From NCBI GenBank assembly GCA_963669155.1, contig OZ022591.1, positions 18,585,385-18,649,384 of the forward strand: DNA of 64,000 nucleotides. The letters are read 5' to 3'. Of the stretch, positions 45,801 through 56,948 are shown in pieces. Under the pieces are notes generated by a model. That model did no database searches. It was not told the origin of the DNA and saw only the letters and a program-made list of their open reading frames with translations. Within the stretch, counting starts at the first letter, position 1, and each line of letters opens with the position of its first letter. The position numbers and the translations under genes were made by a program. The stretch is from Arbacia lixula. Taxonomy: Eukaryota > Echinodermata > Echinoidea > Arbacioida > Arbaciidae.

Positions 45801-48800
45801 AGTACTGCACAAGGTGTTACTGTCGTGAATTTTGCAAAATATCTGTAGAGTCACAAACTTTACTTACGAATAGTTCACCCTATCATTTAGTTTGTTTCAA
45901 TAAGAGCAGATGTACATGAAAGAAACATATAAAGTTTTAATTTTGTGACGTCCCGTGCGAGGTGCTCTCCCATATGTTGCCTACATTTTTTCCTCGAAAA
46001 TGTGCATTTTCTGTGCACAAAAATACATTAAATTGAAGAAGCGGCTACGAGTAATAAATCAGACACACAATAAATTTTTACCCAATGACCATGCTCAATT
46101 AACATAATGACCACATTGTGCTCAACGTGCTCCTTCTACAGAGTATATGTACACCGATGCGTGACGTCATATGACCATACTGTCAAGATAACTGGTTCTA
46201 AACTACATGAGTGGAGCAAACATTGGTGATCATAGCGGGGACTCTCTTTGGGAATGCCCGACACAAGCCCGCTAGACAATGTCGGACCAGTGGAACTCTC
46301 ACTTGAGCGATGTTGTTTAGAACCAGCAACCTGCATAATAATGGATATGACGACACGACTCTATACTCCAGGCAGCTACATGTTTGGTATGTTAAACACT
46401 TCACCTTAAATCCCAAATCAATGGCATTATTTTATTTAAATCACACATCCATTTCCAACTCCTAATCGCAGAGTGGGATTTACAATATACCACTATAGAG
46501 AGTTACCCTAGTAACCCAACAATTTTACAATCTTGTTAGCAATTCTACATTATCATAATCCATAACGCATAACATTTAGACAATTTTTTACTCATACTTA
46601 AAAAAGAGTAAGTTCACCCCACCATTTATTCTGTGCATCTAATTTCTGATGAAATACTGTGATAGGAGATTCACCTTACTCAAACCTCTAACGAGTGAGT
46701 TGGTGTATTTCTAATTGTAGTACATCAACTCACTCTTTGGAGTTCATAGGAAGCTAACATATCCAGTTAACACAACTGTGCCTAAAACAGTTGAAGCTCC
46801 TGATTGTGTGACAAGATAATTTTCATAGTCCTGTTTTTCCAGTCAGATAAAACACTTTAGTGAACAAATAGACCATTTAATTGTCATTTTATTCATGACA
46901 TTTTACCTTTTTAAAGAGAATGATGTATCGCTCGGCATCAGATTCTCCAAATGAAAAAGAGGTCATTCCCGCTACCTCGGCAACGTCGTGTCTGAGGGAA
47001 AACATTAACAAATTATTCTTATTTTCAAAATTGTTAACATTATTTTAGGACAGCATAAATGGATTTTGCCAGCCCTTGGGTTGCATATTTGACTGCTTTT
47101 TATAGATAAAATGTTTTCCTTTGCTTAATTTACTTTAAATAATAAACACTGCCAGGCAAACCTACTACCGGTAATCAATTTGTGTTTCTTTCCTATCCAA
47201 ATTTATCCAGATGGTATTTCAATACTTAACAGGGTTTCCATGGATACATTGTTGATTTTAACTTAATCTGAATGTCGATTTATGTTGTTTACCAGTCCTT
47301 TGCTGAGCGGACTGGCTTACCACTACTCAGATACTGAGCAGCGCAACTCCAACATAATCTGCTGTATTGGCAATAGATGACAGGCTATAAATAAACTTCA
47401 AATTCCTTGTTGGGTGTAATTAAGCCACACTCATTTTGGAACTGCAGTTTCATAGCAAATTTTGACATCCTTGCTGGACCAGAGTTCAGTTGGGCAATGG
47501 GAAAACATAGCAAGAAACAAACAAGTTTCTTGCAAAATCCTTAAGTTGGATCACATGTGGCAAACTTTTTGATCGGTGCTTCATCAAGGCAATTTATTTT
47601 TATCATCAAACGTGAACTTTATATCAATAAAATTTGTCTGTTAGTGTTACACAAATCACAACTCACATGATACTGCGATAAACCTTGTCTATTGGTGGGT
47701 ACTTGAGTCTGGTTCTTGTGCTATCGTTCAGGAATTTATCCACCTCCTTCTCCGTCTTTGACCTGAATTCGTTCTTCCGCTTCCTATCCTCCTGCTTCAT
47801 CTTCTCCATCTGCTTCTTCCTTTCTGAGAAATAAAAACAAGATAATTGACCAGCTGTCACCAGCAGAATTTATGATACGATAATATTATCCACAATAGGG
47901 ATTATTTTTGACTGGTTGAAACATGCATAAGAAACTGCCCAACCAATATCTGAGAGAATTACTGAGCATTAGAGGGACGTCAGGCTCTGCCAAACTGACA
48001 GCTCAGCAGTAGCCGAATATGCACAGGATTTATAACCAGCATCAGCCAGACTGGGATACAGTTCAGTGCATTTCGCAAGAACGTCACTGGTACACACATA
48101 GGGTAAAGGAAGCCGTCAATATCCGCCTCAAACCCCATAACTTCAATTAAAGTTGATATTTATAGAAAATCCAAAAATATAGCGATCCATATATCAATGG
48201 AAAGCTGAAAGTGTGTAGAAGTCAAATTTATTAATTATTTCGCTTATAAAATAACACAAAAGAAATAAAAACAGTTTTTATAACGCATCTCATAATGCTA
48301 CGAACCCTGCCGTTTGCCGTCCGCGAAAAGAGCGATTTTTTGTGACGTAAGGTGAATGGGCACGTAAGCCATCTCCAGCTGCTACATAACGTGTTTTATA
48401 CGTATAGCTCGAGTATATCGTCCTAACTAAATATACCATTTAAGGCTATATTTTACTGTCTTTTAGATTTTTCTTGTTAGTAGCATTTGAGTAAGTCTTG
48501 CACAAATCTAAGAAAAATAATCTCAGCAATAATAAAGTAAGAAAAATGAAAATATTCTGACCTTTATCGGGAGGTATTACATTGAAATACGAAGTCGAGT
48601 CTACTGAATTTAATACGAGCTGTCGTTCGGAAAAGTTAGTTTTCTTGTAGAGGTTATGTCATCTAACGACCTTTCAATTAAGGCTTACAGATATCTCAAA
48701 TAATGTTGATAGAAGACTTGAGATAATATAATCTAGATATCAAACACTCTATAGACCCATTTATATTTTTCTCGAAAGATTTGTTGACGTTCAACGTCAT

Positions 48801-51322
48801 ACATACTGCAGTACGATTATGCACGCGCGCGTACGTCATTATAGCCCATGCATATCGCGACTGCATATCGTATGGTATAGTCTTACTGGTGCATTCGCAT
48901 TCCATGATTACAATGCATGCTCGCGATCGCACACGTACGTACACATGTATGGGTATTGCGCATTTTCCTTTCATCAACACTCTGCTCATCGTTTGATATT
49001 TCTGCTCGCAACCTTCGACTGACAACAACTTTTGCATGTACGTACATTATGCACTATACTTGTGGTCTCTTATTGCGCGAAATATAAACTGGTTTGTCAA
49101 CATGAACGGTATCATAGTACATGTACATGTACATGTCTGCATCGTAGTTTTAATCTTATACAATTTCATCAGGATTGTTGACAGAAAAATCGAGTCCTGT
49201 TCTTTTTTCTGTTTCGTCCCGGCCGACCGGTAGCTAGCTCGATAGCGCTACTGCTACGGCTACGCTGAGCTACTGCACGGATCGGGCCCACGGTTATTGC
49301 AAACTCGCGCACTAAGTTTTGGAAAAATAAATACCCTCTAGTCTAAATCATTTCAACTACATACCAATTTCCGGTGCTGTTTGGATCAAGCCTGGCATGA
49401 TCCTGGTTGCCCCTAATTGGCCTAGCATCCCCGTAGTTTTCCATTTGTAGATCGAGATCGACATCTTCTTGAAGTTCAGGTTCTGGTTCATGCCGGTAAG
49501 CAATACATGTACCTACAGCGTCCGTAACAATAAAACCATTCGTACTCGCAGCTCGAGCCTGTGGAGCGTTTGATTCATCATCAAAATCTCCCACTTCACC
49601 TTCATCGATTTCGCTATCTGGTCCACTACTAGAGCTACTACTCTCGTCTTCAAGTTCTTCTTCAAAATTGTCGATTTGAAAATCTAAATCGAGGTCCAAC
49701 TCATCCATTGTTGAAGTCTAAAAAATAGTTCAGTTCGCGAAACGTAATTTGCTGTTCGGTACGCACACGAAAGCTGCACGTGACCGATTGCCAAATGAAA
49801 TCATGGACATTCAGTTACGTCATGCATAGTGGCCTATTTTACGGGACGTAAATTGGGCAGATTTCAAGAGGGAATTTGAGTAGTTTTTGTTTGGATATTT
49901 CTGCGCTCTTGGTTTGTTTTAAACTTTGGGATTAGCGTTATAATGATCATCAAGTCATAAACTTTACAATGATATCAAATTCAACCGTATTTAATATCAA
50001 TGAATATCAACTTTAAGACAAGGGGATAGATATCCCAGAGTTTTGGATTTGTACAATACGCCCTCACGACACTCCCTGACCAACCCGTAACAACATACCA
50101 TAAATTCCATACAGTGCTTTGTCTTTGTTCTTTGACCATCTACCATGTCTACACTACAGCTCAAAGGAATTGGCATAGGGAAAGGGAAAGGGAAGGAGCC
50201 GCAGTTTTAAACCACAGTAGCTAGCTAAATAAATAAATTTTGGGCAAGAGTTCCATATGCACCCCCCCATAAAAATTATAAAAAAATATATAGATCTACA
50301 TAATTTTATATATATCATCATAATATAGCATAATTAGGAGGGGGAAGTGACAAAAATTAGGTTTAGGGTTAGTTTTAGGGTTAGGTTTAGGGTTAAACAT
50401 CACGGGTAGCTAGCCGCATAGACTCCCGGGGCTAGGCCGGCTCGGTTCGGGGCGAGGGCCTAGCTAATGACGGGTGCTAATGCAGACCTAGAAATCACAT
50501 TTTTGGACGAATTCAACGGCTAAGGAATTGTCTAGGGTTAGGGTTAGGGTTAGGGTCAGGGTTAGGTTTAGGTTTAGGGTTAGGGTTAGGGTCAGGGTTA
50601 GGTTAAACTTCAAATTCATAATGTGCCAAAGCATTTTACTTACCAAGGCCGACCGTCTGAGTGATCATGATAACGCCCTCTACGACACTAAAGAATTAAT
50701 ACATACAATAAATGCCTAATAGCTTACAACACCTTTCGATCTGAACTCGTCTACGTGGTATAGTGGAGAAGCTAATGGACTGATAACCTCGACGATCAAG
50801 GTTCAAAGCTAACTCACGACCGACTTTTGCAAGGCAAGCAATATCCATGTAATGATTCATATATGAGTATAAACGGAATATCGTGTGAAATGGTAACAGT
50901 GGAGGGAGAGAGAGAGTGAGACAGTGAGAGAGAGAGAGATAACTCCTAAATAATAAAATTTTTATTTTTTTTCTCAATAAAAAAAAAATAATTTTACACT
51001 TTTAACCCCCCAAAAATACCTCGCCCCATTTTTTACTCATCCCCCATCAAAAGAATCGCCCTCTTTTAGAAAGTAGGCTATTCCAAAAAAAAAAATATGG
51101 GGGGGTGCATATGGAACTCTTTCCAAATTTTGTCCAGTTCAGCATGAAACAGAAACATGATGCTTTTTAGGCTAAAGCATCGTGTTTCATGCTAAACTAA
51201 ACTGGACAAAATTTTATTTATTTATTTAGCTAGCCATACTCACCTTGAACCAATTTTCTCTCCTTTTCTCCAACTGACGGTGGTTTCTCCATTGAGCTCA
51301 AAATACTCCCAAGCAAATCCAT
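42660..51322 (-). CDS. SPAG7: SPAG7, R3H-domain protein, six coding exons
   Basis: Conserved eukaryotic protein with an R3H nucleic-acid-binding domain; its molecular role is poorly known. Coding exons in transcript order: 51322-51244, 47823-47667, 46991-46907, 45753-45664, 44177-44018, 42886-42660. All junctions are GT-AG and phases agree, giving 798 bases and 265 residues against about 227 in human. The N-terminus [20 protein letters not shown] matches the family. The R3H region spans about 40-107, with [53 protein letters not shown] and [20 protein letters not shown] follow. The extra length is a Ser/Thr/Pro-rich C-terminus encoded by the innermost unit of a tandem repeat. Intron 1 (3.4 kb) contains a nested gene and a pile of mobile elements. 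It is transcribed divergently from POLR2D. Confidence 0.95.
42950..43112. repeat. 160-bp palindrome in SPAG7 intron 5
   Basis: GTTGCATACAGGTTTTCAA at the left pairs with TTGAAAACCTATATGCAAC at the right, and CTTACCATCAATGGTAACTA pairs with TAATAACCATTGATGGTAAG. It is MITE-like; no clear target duplication was seen. Confidence 0.8.
43113..44017. other. SPAG7 intron 5, remainder
   Basis: AT-rich intron. AGCTCTTGCAAAAAAAA-type words near 43,690 and 43,745 hint at a small inverted or direct repeat. No exon or RNA gene seen. Confidence 0.45.
44018..44177 (-). CDS. SPAG7: SPAG7 coding exon 5
   Basis: Acceptor CATCTGACAG, with a weak polypyrimidine tract. It encodes [34 protein letters not shown] and NKQFGF. 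The donor is G|GTGAGC with one base carried over. Confidence 0.93.
44178..45663. other. SPAG7 intron 4
   Basis: Contains ATCAAATCAAATC-type short repeats near 44,320-44,400 and poly-C runs near 44,575 and 44,715. No coding content recognised. Confidence 0.5.
45664..45753 (-). CDS. SPAG7: SPAG7 coding exon 4
   Basis: Acceptor TTGACTTTGTAG. It encodes [20 protein letters not shown] then [10 protein letters not shown]. The donor is GTC|GTGAGT, phase 0. Confidence 0.95.
45868..46035. mobile_element. GGGAGAGC-family MITE (copy 3, partial)
   Basis: AGTTCACCCTATCATTTAGT, then GTGACGTCCCGTGCGAGGTG and CTCTCCCATATGTTG match the arms of the 11,316 family, with the interior deleted. SPAG7 intron 3. 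Confidence 0.75.
46907..46991 (-). CDS. SPAG7: SPAG7 coding exon 3 (R3H core)
   Basis: Acceptor TTTTCCCTCAG. It encodes [20 protein letters not shown] then RYIILFKK, the family's most conserved block. The donor is AAG|GTAAAA, phase 0. Confidence 0.95.
47667..47823 (-). CDS. SPAG7: SPAG7 coding exon 2 (R3H start)
   Basis: Acceptor TTATTTCTCAG. It encodes a charged helix [20 protein letters not shown] and then [13 protein letters not shown], the start of R3H. It ends AT|GTGAGT with two bases carried over. Confidence 0.95.
48010..48150 (+). pseudogene. Penelope-like element fragment (GIY-YIG endonuclease region)
   Basis: The plus strand encodes [20 protein letters not shown] then [14 protein letters not shown]. 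This resembles the catalytic neighbourhood of GIY-YIG endonucleases carried by Penelope-like retroelements (DW..v.i..r...w..R.vkEAi.Ir). A stop lies just upstream. It is a short relic inside SPAG7 intron 1. Confidence 0.6.
49361..49708 (-). CDS. Acidic protein resembling P2X7-ballast-type proteins, first exon, nested in SPAG7 intron 1
   Basis: Frame from ATG at 49,708: very acidic start [20 protein letters not shown], then a Ser run and a second acidic stretch. It continues with [13 protein letters not shown] and [12 protein letters not shown]. The order acidic / YxxEPE / RLxxTxNW recalls invertebrate proteins carrying the P2X7 cytoplasmic 'ballast' domain, where a Cys-rich block would follow the W. 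A donor TTG|GTATGT at 49,360 sits where that block should be joined. I could not find the next exon in the rest of the intron. It may be a gene with a distant exon or a remnant. The unspliced frame continues eight codons to a stop at 49,343. Confidence 0.45.
50341..50640. mobile_element. TTAGGG-rich element, relative of 19,201-20,608
   Basis: Two (TTAGGG)-like runs (50,357-50,395 and 50,530-50,605) around a GC-rich core. It shares GACCTAGAAATCAC, TTTTTGGACGAATT and AATGTGCCAAAGCATTT with the other copy. These are not chromosome ends; both copies are embedded in other repeats. Confidence 0.75.
50717..50948 (+). mobile_element. tRNA-derived SINE
   Basis: A tRNA-like head with A box TGGTATAGTGG (about 50,756) and B box GGTTCAAAGCT (about 50,799) is followed by an unrelated body and a GAGAGA tail. 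CCTAATA before it and CCTAAATA after it may be the target duplication. It interrupts sequence that is continuous in the related copy near 62.4 kb. Confidence 0.7.
51244..51322 (-). CDS. SPAG7: SPAG7 coding exon 1
   Basis: Residues 1-26 plus one base, [20 protein letters not shown] then ERKLVQ. The donor is CAAG|GTGAGT. A MITE copy begins about nine bases inside the intron, and a 5.2 kb foldback element lies about 180 bases upstream of the ATG. Confidence 0.95.
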
Positions 51323-51500
51323 TTTAGTTTTGTTGAGATGATTTTTACGTCTCAATTCAGATGGCAAATTGTGTGAGAAGTAGCAGCTCCCTTACAGTTT
51401 AGACCTTGCTTAATAGTCGTAAACAGTACGATGATACACCAGACGTACTGTTACCAGAAGAAGAAGAAGAAGAACTCTCAGGGGCTCAGCTCGGTAACCA

Positions 51501-52380
51501 GTCAACTCGCACCACGACCAACTCGCACCACGACCAACTCGCCCCAAATTTGGTCAAGTCGTCCCACATTTTGGTCAAGTCGCCCCACTTTTTGGACAAG
51601 TCGTCCCACTTTTTTGGTCAAGTCGCCCCACTTTTTCTTCACATGAATTCTCACAATTGTTTAGCTTTAAACTCGATTTTCCTTCATAAATGGTTTGAAA
51701 AATGTATATTTCACATCATGTATACCAAAGAAATAGGAAAAACTCGAATTAATGCGAGAAAAAAGGTCCATTTCTGATCGTACATTTCCCATGTTCACGG
51801 CGAATCGCTGTTCCATTTTTACGAGTCGACCCACTTTTGGGTCATGCCGCTCACGTTTTTTCTTGACATGAATTCTTCGTGATTTTTTTGCTTTAGTCCT
51901 CTATTTCTTCCATCATTGATTTGGGAAATGTATATAGATGACTATATATCCTAAAAATAAAAAGGAATGAGTAAATGTGAACTTTTTTGCTCAAAATCTG
52001 ATCGTATATCTCCCCGAAATCCCGACAACGAAGGCTGTGTTCTTCCGCGTCCGCATTTCATTGAAAATAAATCCTCCACTTTTTTGACGATATTTCTTGC
52101 TGAAATTATTAATTAAACTCAAACTTGTTCCTTTTCATTTCGGTGTATATCATGTTGGTTGATTGTGGTGCAGTTTGTATTGCTAACATAATTCAGTTAC
52201 GTTTACCAGTAAACAAAAACAAGAAAGAACAACGATCGATGTTTTGCAGCGGCCGGTGTACCAACCAACACAGCTCGTCCCAGTACATAGCGCCAGCTCT
52301 TCGCCTGAAGTGCGTCGCGTCGCGTCCGGGCGGCCGCCCCGGACAAGCGGCGGCTAGCTAGGCTAGTACCTCTGCGCTGC
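51501..52380 (+). repeat. Left inverted arm of the foldback element
   Basis: Starts GTCAACTCGCACCACGACC. The outer short-unit array runs to about 51,640, then unique sequence to a GC-rich inner end (CGGGCGGCCGCCCCGGACAA) finishing CTCTGCGCTGC. Confidence 0.92.
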
Positions 52381-52544
52381 AATTCTTTCATTCATGTTAA
52401 ACACTGAATTGCAGTCACTGCTAATTATACAGTTTATGAAGTGGCCTATATTTAAAACAAATAAAAGTTTGCAATATGAAACGATGAAAGGCAAAATATA
52501 CACAGTGCATAAAAAACAAATGAACGATAATGTCAGCTTAACTC

Positions 52545-52633
52545 CAAGAGGGAGAGAGAGAGAGAGAGAGAGCCTGACTCCAAGAGAGAGGGAGAGAGAG
52601 AGAGAGAGAGAGAGCCTGACTCCAAGAGAGAGG

Positions 52634-52671
<38 letters not shown>

Positions 52672-52695
52672 TAGATGGGAGGGGAGGGGAGACAA
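52545..52695. repeat. (GA)n with GCCTGACTCCAAGAGAGAGG units
   Basis: GA microsatellite with three interspersed copies of a CTGACTCCAAGAGAG-type unit. Open frames here are artefacts. Confidence 0.92.
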
Positions 52696-52739
52696 AGAGG
52701 GGAAAGAATTTCATCGATTTTAATAGATAATCATCTTTA

Positions 52740-53500
52740 GATCAATTCTAAGCTTTACAAGGGTATTTGTGATTGCCATTTTGAAAAAAGGGGCAATATG
52801 CTAAATCAAACAAACAACAATTCCTTCTACAAGTACATGGATGTACGAAATTGTTTTAGTATTGTGGGAATTGATTCATTGTTATAACATGATTGTTCAG
52901 CCATATATGTCTTCTTCATAACGTACGACAATCACAGTCACAACTAATATCAACCATTCATAACTACCATCATTATTTTTAATTAGATTACCATGCACAA
53001 CCATGAACATCAATCCTATCATTGCACAACAATCATCGCATCATCACCACCATGAGTATATCATCCCTATTATATCACCACAAACATTCTCTTATCACCA
53101 CCACTATCAATACTTTTTTTTTTTTCATATCACCAATCCATCAACAACAACTTAATCAAATCTATTACATATTTTTTCAGCATAATCATTACTATCATCA
53201 GTCTAAATAAGCATTGTGACTGTTATTATATTTTTACTCCCTTCCTTCAATGCCCATCACCCCGAGAGTAAGTTGGCGCAATGAAGTGACGAGGAGAAAC
53301 AACTGAATATTAAAACATCAATTGTTTGTGTTTTATTTGTTCACCAAAAGAAGGAGGGAATCAACATATTCCAATCAGTTTTAATGTTATTTCAACATGA
53401 AGTTTTTCAGTTGCACTTGTCAAACATACCTTTGTAAGAACCAAATTCTTCCCAAACAATCCTAACACATGAGTCAAACATCACCGGTCAGACCATTAAA
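52740..53500. other. AT-rich inner part of the foldback element
   Basis: CAT/CAC-rich stretch near 52,920-53,200 with no coding signal recognised. Confidence 0.5.
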
Positions 53501-53509
53501 GCCAAGGAG

Positions 53510-54800
53510 ATAATGACCATACACTTTGCCAAAAACATTAGAACAAACTAAAAAGAAATTTGTGGTACGGTTCTTGGATTACAACGCTTTTAAAAAGTTT
53601 CAAGCGAAAAGTAGCACGTATCCAAAAATATACGCGTGTATTGAACGTAGCAGTATTTTGTCGGATTTTACACTCGTTCTTCCAAAATGTGACATTATGT
53701 TATTGGTCAGTAGATGACTATAAACGTGATAATATATAACATCAATATATTTTTTGGTAGGAGGAAGGAATGCCAAAATCACCAGAGCATGTCGTAAAAT
53801 GATATGTTGTATGGTTCTTGAAATACAAAGATCTAAAATGTTTCAACCGAAAAGTAACACGCGAACAAAATATACATTTATGCAGTTAATGCGCAATATT
53901 TTGTCCGATTTCACTCAATTCTTTCAAAATGCTTCGTTACCTTATTGGTCAGGAGATGACCATAGGTGTGACAATATGTAACATCCATATATGTTTTCAA
54001 AAGCGGAACAAAAGCCAAAAATATCAGAACAAATTGAAAGGAAATATATGGAACGGTTCTTGAATTACAATGATTTTAAAAAGTTTCAATCGAAGAGTAA
54101 CACGTATCCAAAATTATACGCCTTTATAGAACATATGCGATATTTTGTCGGATTTTACGCTCATTCTTCCAAAATGTGACATTGTGTTATTGGTCAGTAG
54201 ATGACTATAAGCGTGATAATATGTAACATCAATATATGTTTTGAAAGGTGGAAGGGATGCTGAAATCACTAGAACATGTCGGAGAGTCATATGTTGTATG
54301 GTTCCTGAAGTACAAGGATCTAAACAGTTTCAGCCGAAAAGTAACACGCATACGGAATGTACACGTATGCAGTTAACGCAATATTTTGTCCGATTTCACG
54401 CAATTCTTTCAAAATTCTCCGTTACATTATTGGTCAGGAGATGATCATAGGTGCAAAAATATTTAACACCCATATATGTTTTGAAAAGCGGAAGAAATGC
54501 CAAAAACATCAGGCCAAATTGAAAGGAAATCTGGGGTATGGTTCTTGAATTACAAGGATTTAAAACGTTTTAACCAAAGAGTAGCACGTATTCAGAATAT
54601 ATGCGTGTATAGGACGTACGCAGTATTTTGTCCGACTTTTACGTGCATTCTATCAAAACGTTACGCTGTATTATTGGTCAGGAGATGGCCATAAGCTTCA
54701 CCGAATGTCACATGCTTATATGTGTTGAAAAGCTTGAGAAATGCCAAACACAGCAAACTAAGTTTGAAATAGATATTTGGAATGGTTTGTGAACTACAAG
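53510..54800. repeat. 243-bp satellite with alternating unit types
   Basis: The word TGGTTCTTGAATTACAAGG, or a variant, recurs near 53,569, 53,812, 54,054, 54,298, 54,539 and 54,784. Units 1, 3 and 5 resemble each other more than units 2 and 4 (GGAAGGAATGCC...CATGTCG), so there is a dimeric order of about 485 bp. Short frames that recur in each unit come from the repeat. Confidence 0.85.
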
Positions 54801-55856
54801 AACTGAAAAAGTTTTAATTGAAAAAGAGCACAAAAAACGAAAAAAAGTATTGCATTTTGCTAACGTCGTCGCGACATGTCGTCGTCGTCGACGTCGCTCA
54901 TGGAGCTGTCATTGCCAAAACAAGTCAATGATGATGTTGCACATTTACTAGGCAACCAAACTATACCAATCAAGTTTGATAATTGGGCATAACAAAATGT
55001 GTGTTAACACGTTTGTTATGATGGTACCATGTATTATATTCCAACCATTTTTGAAAAAAGGCTTTCCGGTAGTTACGTCACATTTATGGTGATTTGGGGG
55101 GAAAAGCATCGGGTACGCCTTGCCAGCAATACATTTTTGTAATGTCCAGGGTATATCCTTTCGACCTATGGGGTCAGTTGTTCCGGCCCTTTTCACATGA
55201 ATTAATCTTCTGGGCTCCCGGACTATAATCACTCCAAAATACTTTACAAGTAATCTCTGTGTACAACAGCTCTGTTACCCTATCAAAACTTCACATAATA
55301 ATACATTTCAAATAAATTTCTCAATGACATCTGAACTAATGCCTGCGATGGAGAAAATTATCAAAATCACCTTAAATGCATGGTTAAAAATGGCCAAATT
55401 AAAACTCTTTTCTGTAGGGAGAATGCATTTTTGGAACACTGCATAGATGACCAATTATGGAGTCAACATCTTTTTGGTGTTGGACCAATGTTGGCTCAGC
55501 GTTATACACTGAAGTTATGTAAAGTGTTGACCAATCATTTATTTCAACATCATATGGATGTTTGCGTAACGTTTCGCTAATCATTCCTTTCAACATCGTA
55601 ATTACATTGACCAAACGTTTAAACAATCACTACTATGCTACACCAAAACTTCACAGACACTTGTCAACACCAACATAACATTTGAATAGCAAAGTACTAT
55701 TAAAAAGTAACTGTAACATATATAGACATCTGTAACATATACGACATCTTTACTGCACACCACTCATTACAAAATGACAATATTCAAAAATCAATCAATC
55801 AAATCTGATGGCGATATTCTTACCAAGTTGTGATCACCTGCCGTTGCAGCAGATGA
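54800..55856. other. Inner part of the foldback element next to the right arm
   Basis: About 1 kb with a GTCGTCGTCGACGTCG cluster near 54,880. No transposase-like or other recognised frame. Confidence 0.5.
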
Positions 55857-56736
55857 GCAGCGCAGAGGTACTAGCCTAGCTAGCCGCCGCTTGTCCGGGG
55901 CGGCCGCCCGGACGCGACGCGACGCAGCTCAGGCGAAGAGCTGGCGCTATGTACTGGGACGAGCTGTGTTGGTTGGTACACCGGCCGCTGCAAAACATCG
56001 ATCGTTGTTCTTTCTTGTTTTTGTTTACTGGTAAACGTAACTGAATTATGTTAGCAATACAAACTGCACCAGCAATCAACCAACATGATATACACCGAAA
56101 TGAAAAGGAACAAGTTTGAGTTTAATTAATAATTTCAGCAAGAAATATCGTCAAAAAAGTGGAGGATTTATTTTCAATGAAATGCGGACGCGGAAGAACA
56201 CAGCCTTCGTTGTCGGGATTTCGGGGAGATATACGATCAGATTTTGAGCAAAAAAGTTCACATTTACTCATTCCTTTTTATTTTTAGGATATATAGTCAT
56301 CTATATACATTTCCAAAATCAATGATGGAAGAAATAGAGGACTAAAGCAAAAAAATCACGAAGAATTCATGTCAAGAAAAAACGTGAGCGGCATGACCCA
56401 AAAGTGGGTCGACTCGTAAAAATGGAACAGCGATTGCCGTGAACATGGGAAATGTACGATCAGAAATGGACCTTTTTTCTCGCATTAATTCGAGTTTTTC
56501 CTATTTCTTTGGTATACATGATGTGAAATATACATTTTTCAAACCATTTATGAAGGAAAATCGAGTTTAAAACTAAACAATTGTGAGAATTCATGTGAAG
56601 AAAAAGTGGGGCGACTTGACCAAAAAAGTGGGACGACTTGTCCAAAAAGTGGGGCGACTTGACCAAAATGTGGGACGACTTGACCAAATTTGGGGCGAGT
56701 TGGTCGTGGTGCGAGTTGGTCGTGGTGCGAGTTGAC
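55857..56736 (-). repeat. Right inverted arm of the foldback element
   Basis: Inverse of the left arm, from GCAGCGCAGAGGTACTAGCC to GGTCGTGGTGCGAGTTGAC. Visible differences are few, for example CAGCGATTGCCGTG here where the left arm has the inverse of CACGGCGAATCGCTG. Confidence 0.92.
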
Positions 56737-56948
56737 ATGGATTCCTCAGCTCAGCTCATACTTAAAGTGAGTGCACAATTACAATGCACTTACCGGTTAC
56801 CGGTACAACTCGGCACTTAAATTTATTGTCCGTCAAAAACTCGGCACTAAACGGAGAATATGTCGGCGTCAAACTTATAGCCCTTTCAAGCAAATTGTTG
56901 AGCATGGGCTTCATTTTCCACAAAAAAAGAATATAAAATACATTTTAA

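Larger units (their letters stand above)
50243..51124. mobile_element. 882-bp element with 8-bp target duplication (hAT-like size)
   Basis: Ends GGCAAGAGTTCCATATGCAC (left) and GTGCATATGGAACTCTTTCC (right), followed inward by C or G runs. AAATTTTG flanks both sides (50,235-242 and 51,125-132). An 8-bp duplication fits hAT-type transposition. The interior holds a TTAGGG-rich element and a SINE. Parts of the interior match 62,260-62,450 in inverse orientation. Confidence 0.82.
50152..51230. mobile_element. Palindromic TA MITE (copy 3), split by nested insertions
   Basis: The left arm starts CACTACAGCTCAAAGGAATT at 50,152. The right arm ends TTATTTATTTAGCTAGC about nine bases from the SPAG7 exon 1 donor, with its outer tip missing. 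Split at AAATTTTG by the element at 50,243-51,124. Confidence 0.82.
51501..56736. mobile_element. Foldback element with 880-bp inverted arms
   Basis: The left arm (51,501-52,380) and right arm (55,857-56,736) are exactly equal in length and, in inverse orientation, differ at only a few sites by eye. The outer third of each arm consists of short tandem units built on GGTCAAGTCGCCCCACTTTT. The 3.5 kb centre has (GA)n, a 243-bp satellite and no transposase. The architecture resembles foldback (TU-type) elements described in sea urchins. Such long matching arms indicate a very recent event. Confidence 0.88.

Noticed and set aside
50745-50815. Possible tRNA gene (A and B boxes present)
   Set aside because: The sequence does not fold into a cloverleaf with proper acceptor stem and is followed by a SINE body and tail.
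53754-54694. Series of similar 62-75 codon frames, possibly a small gene family
   Set aside because: They recur because the DNA is a 243-bp satellite; the frames are not kept in all units and end at different points.
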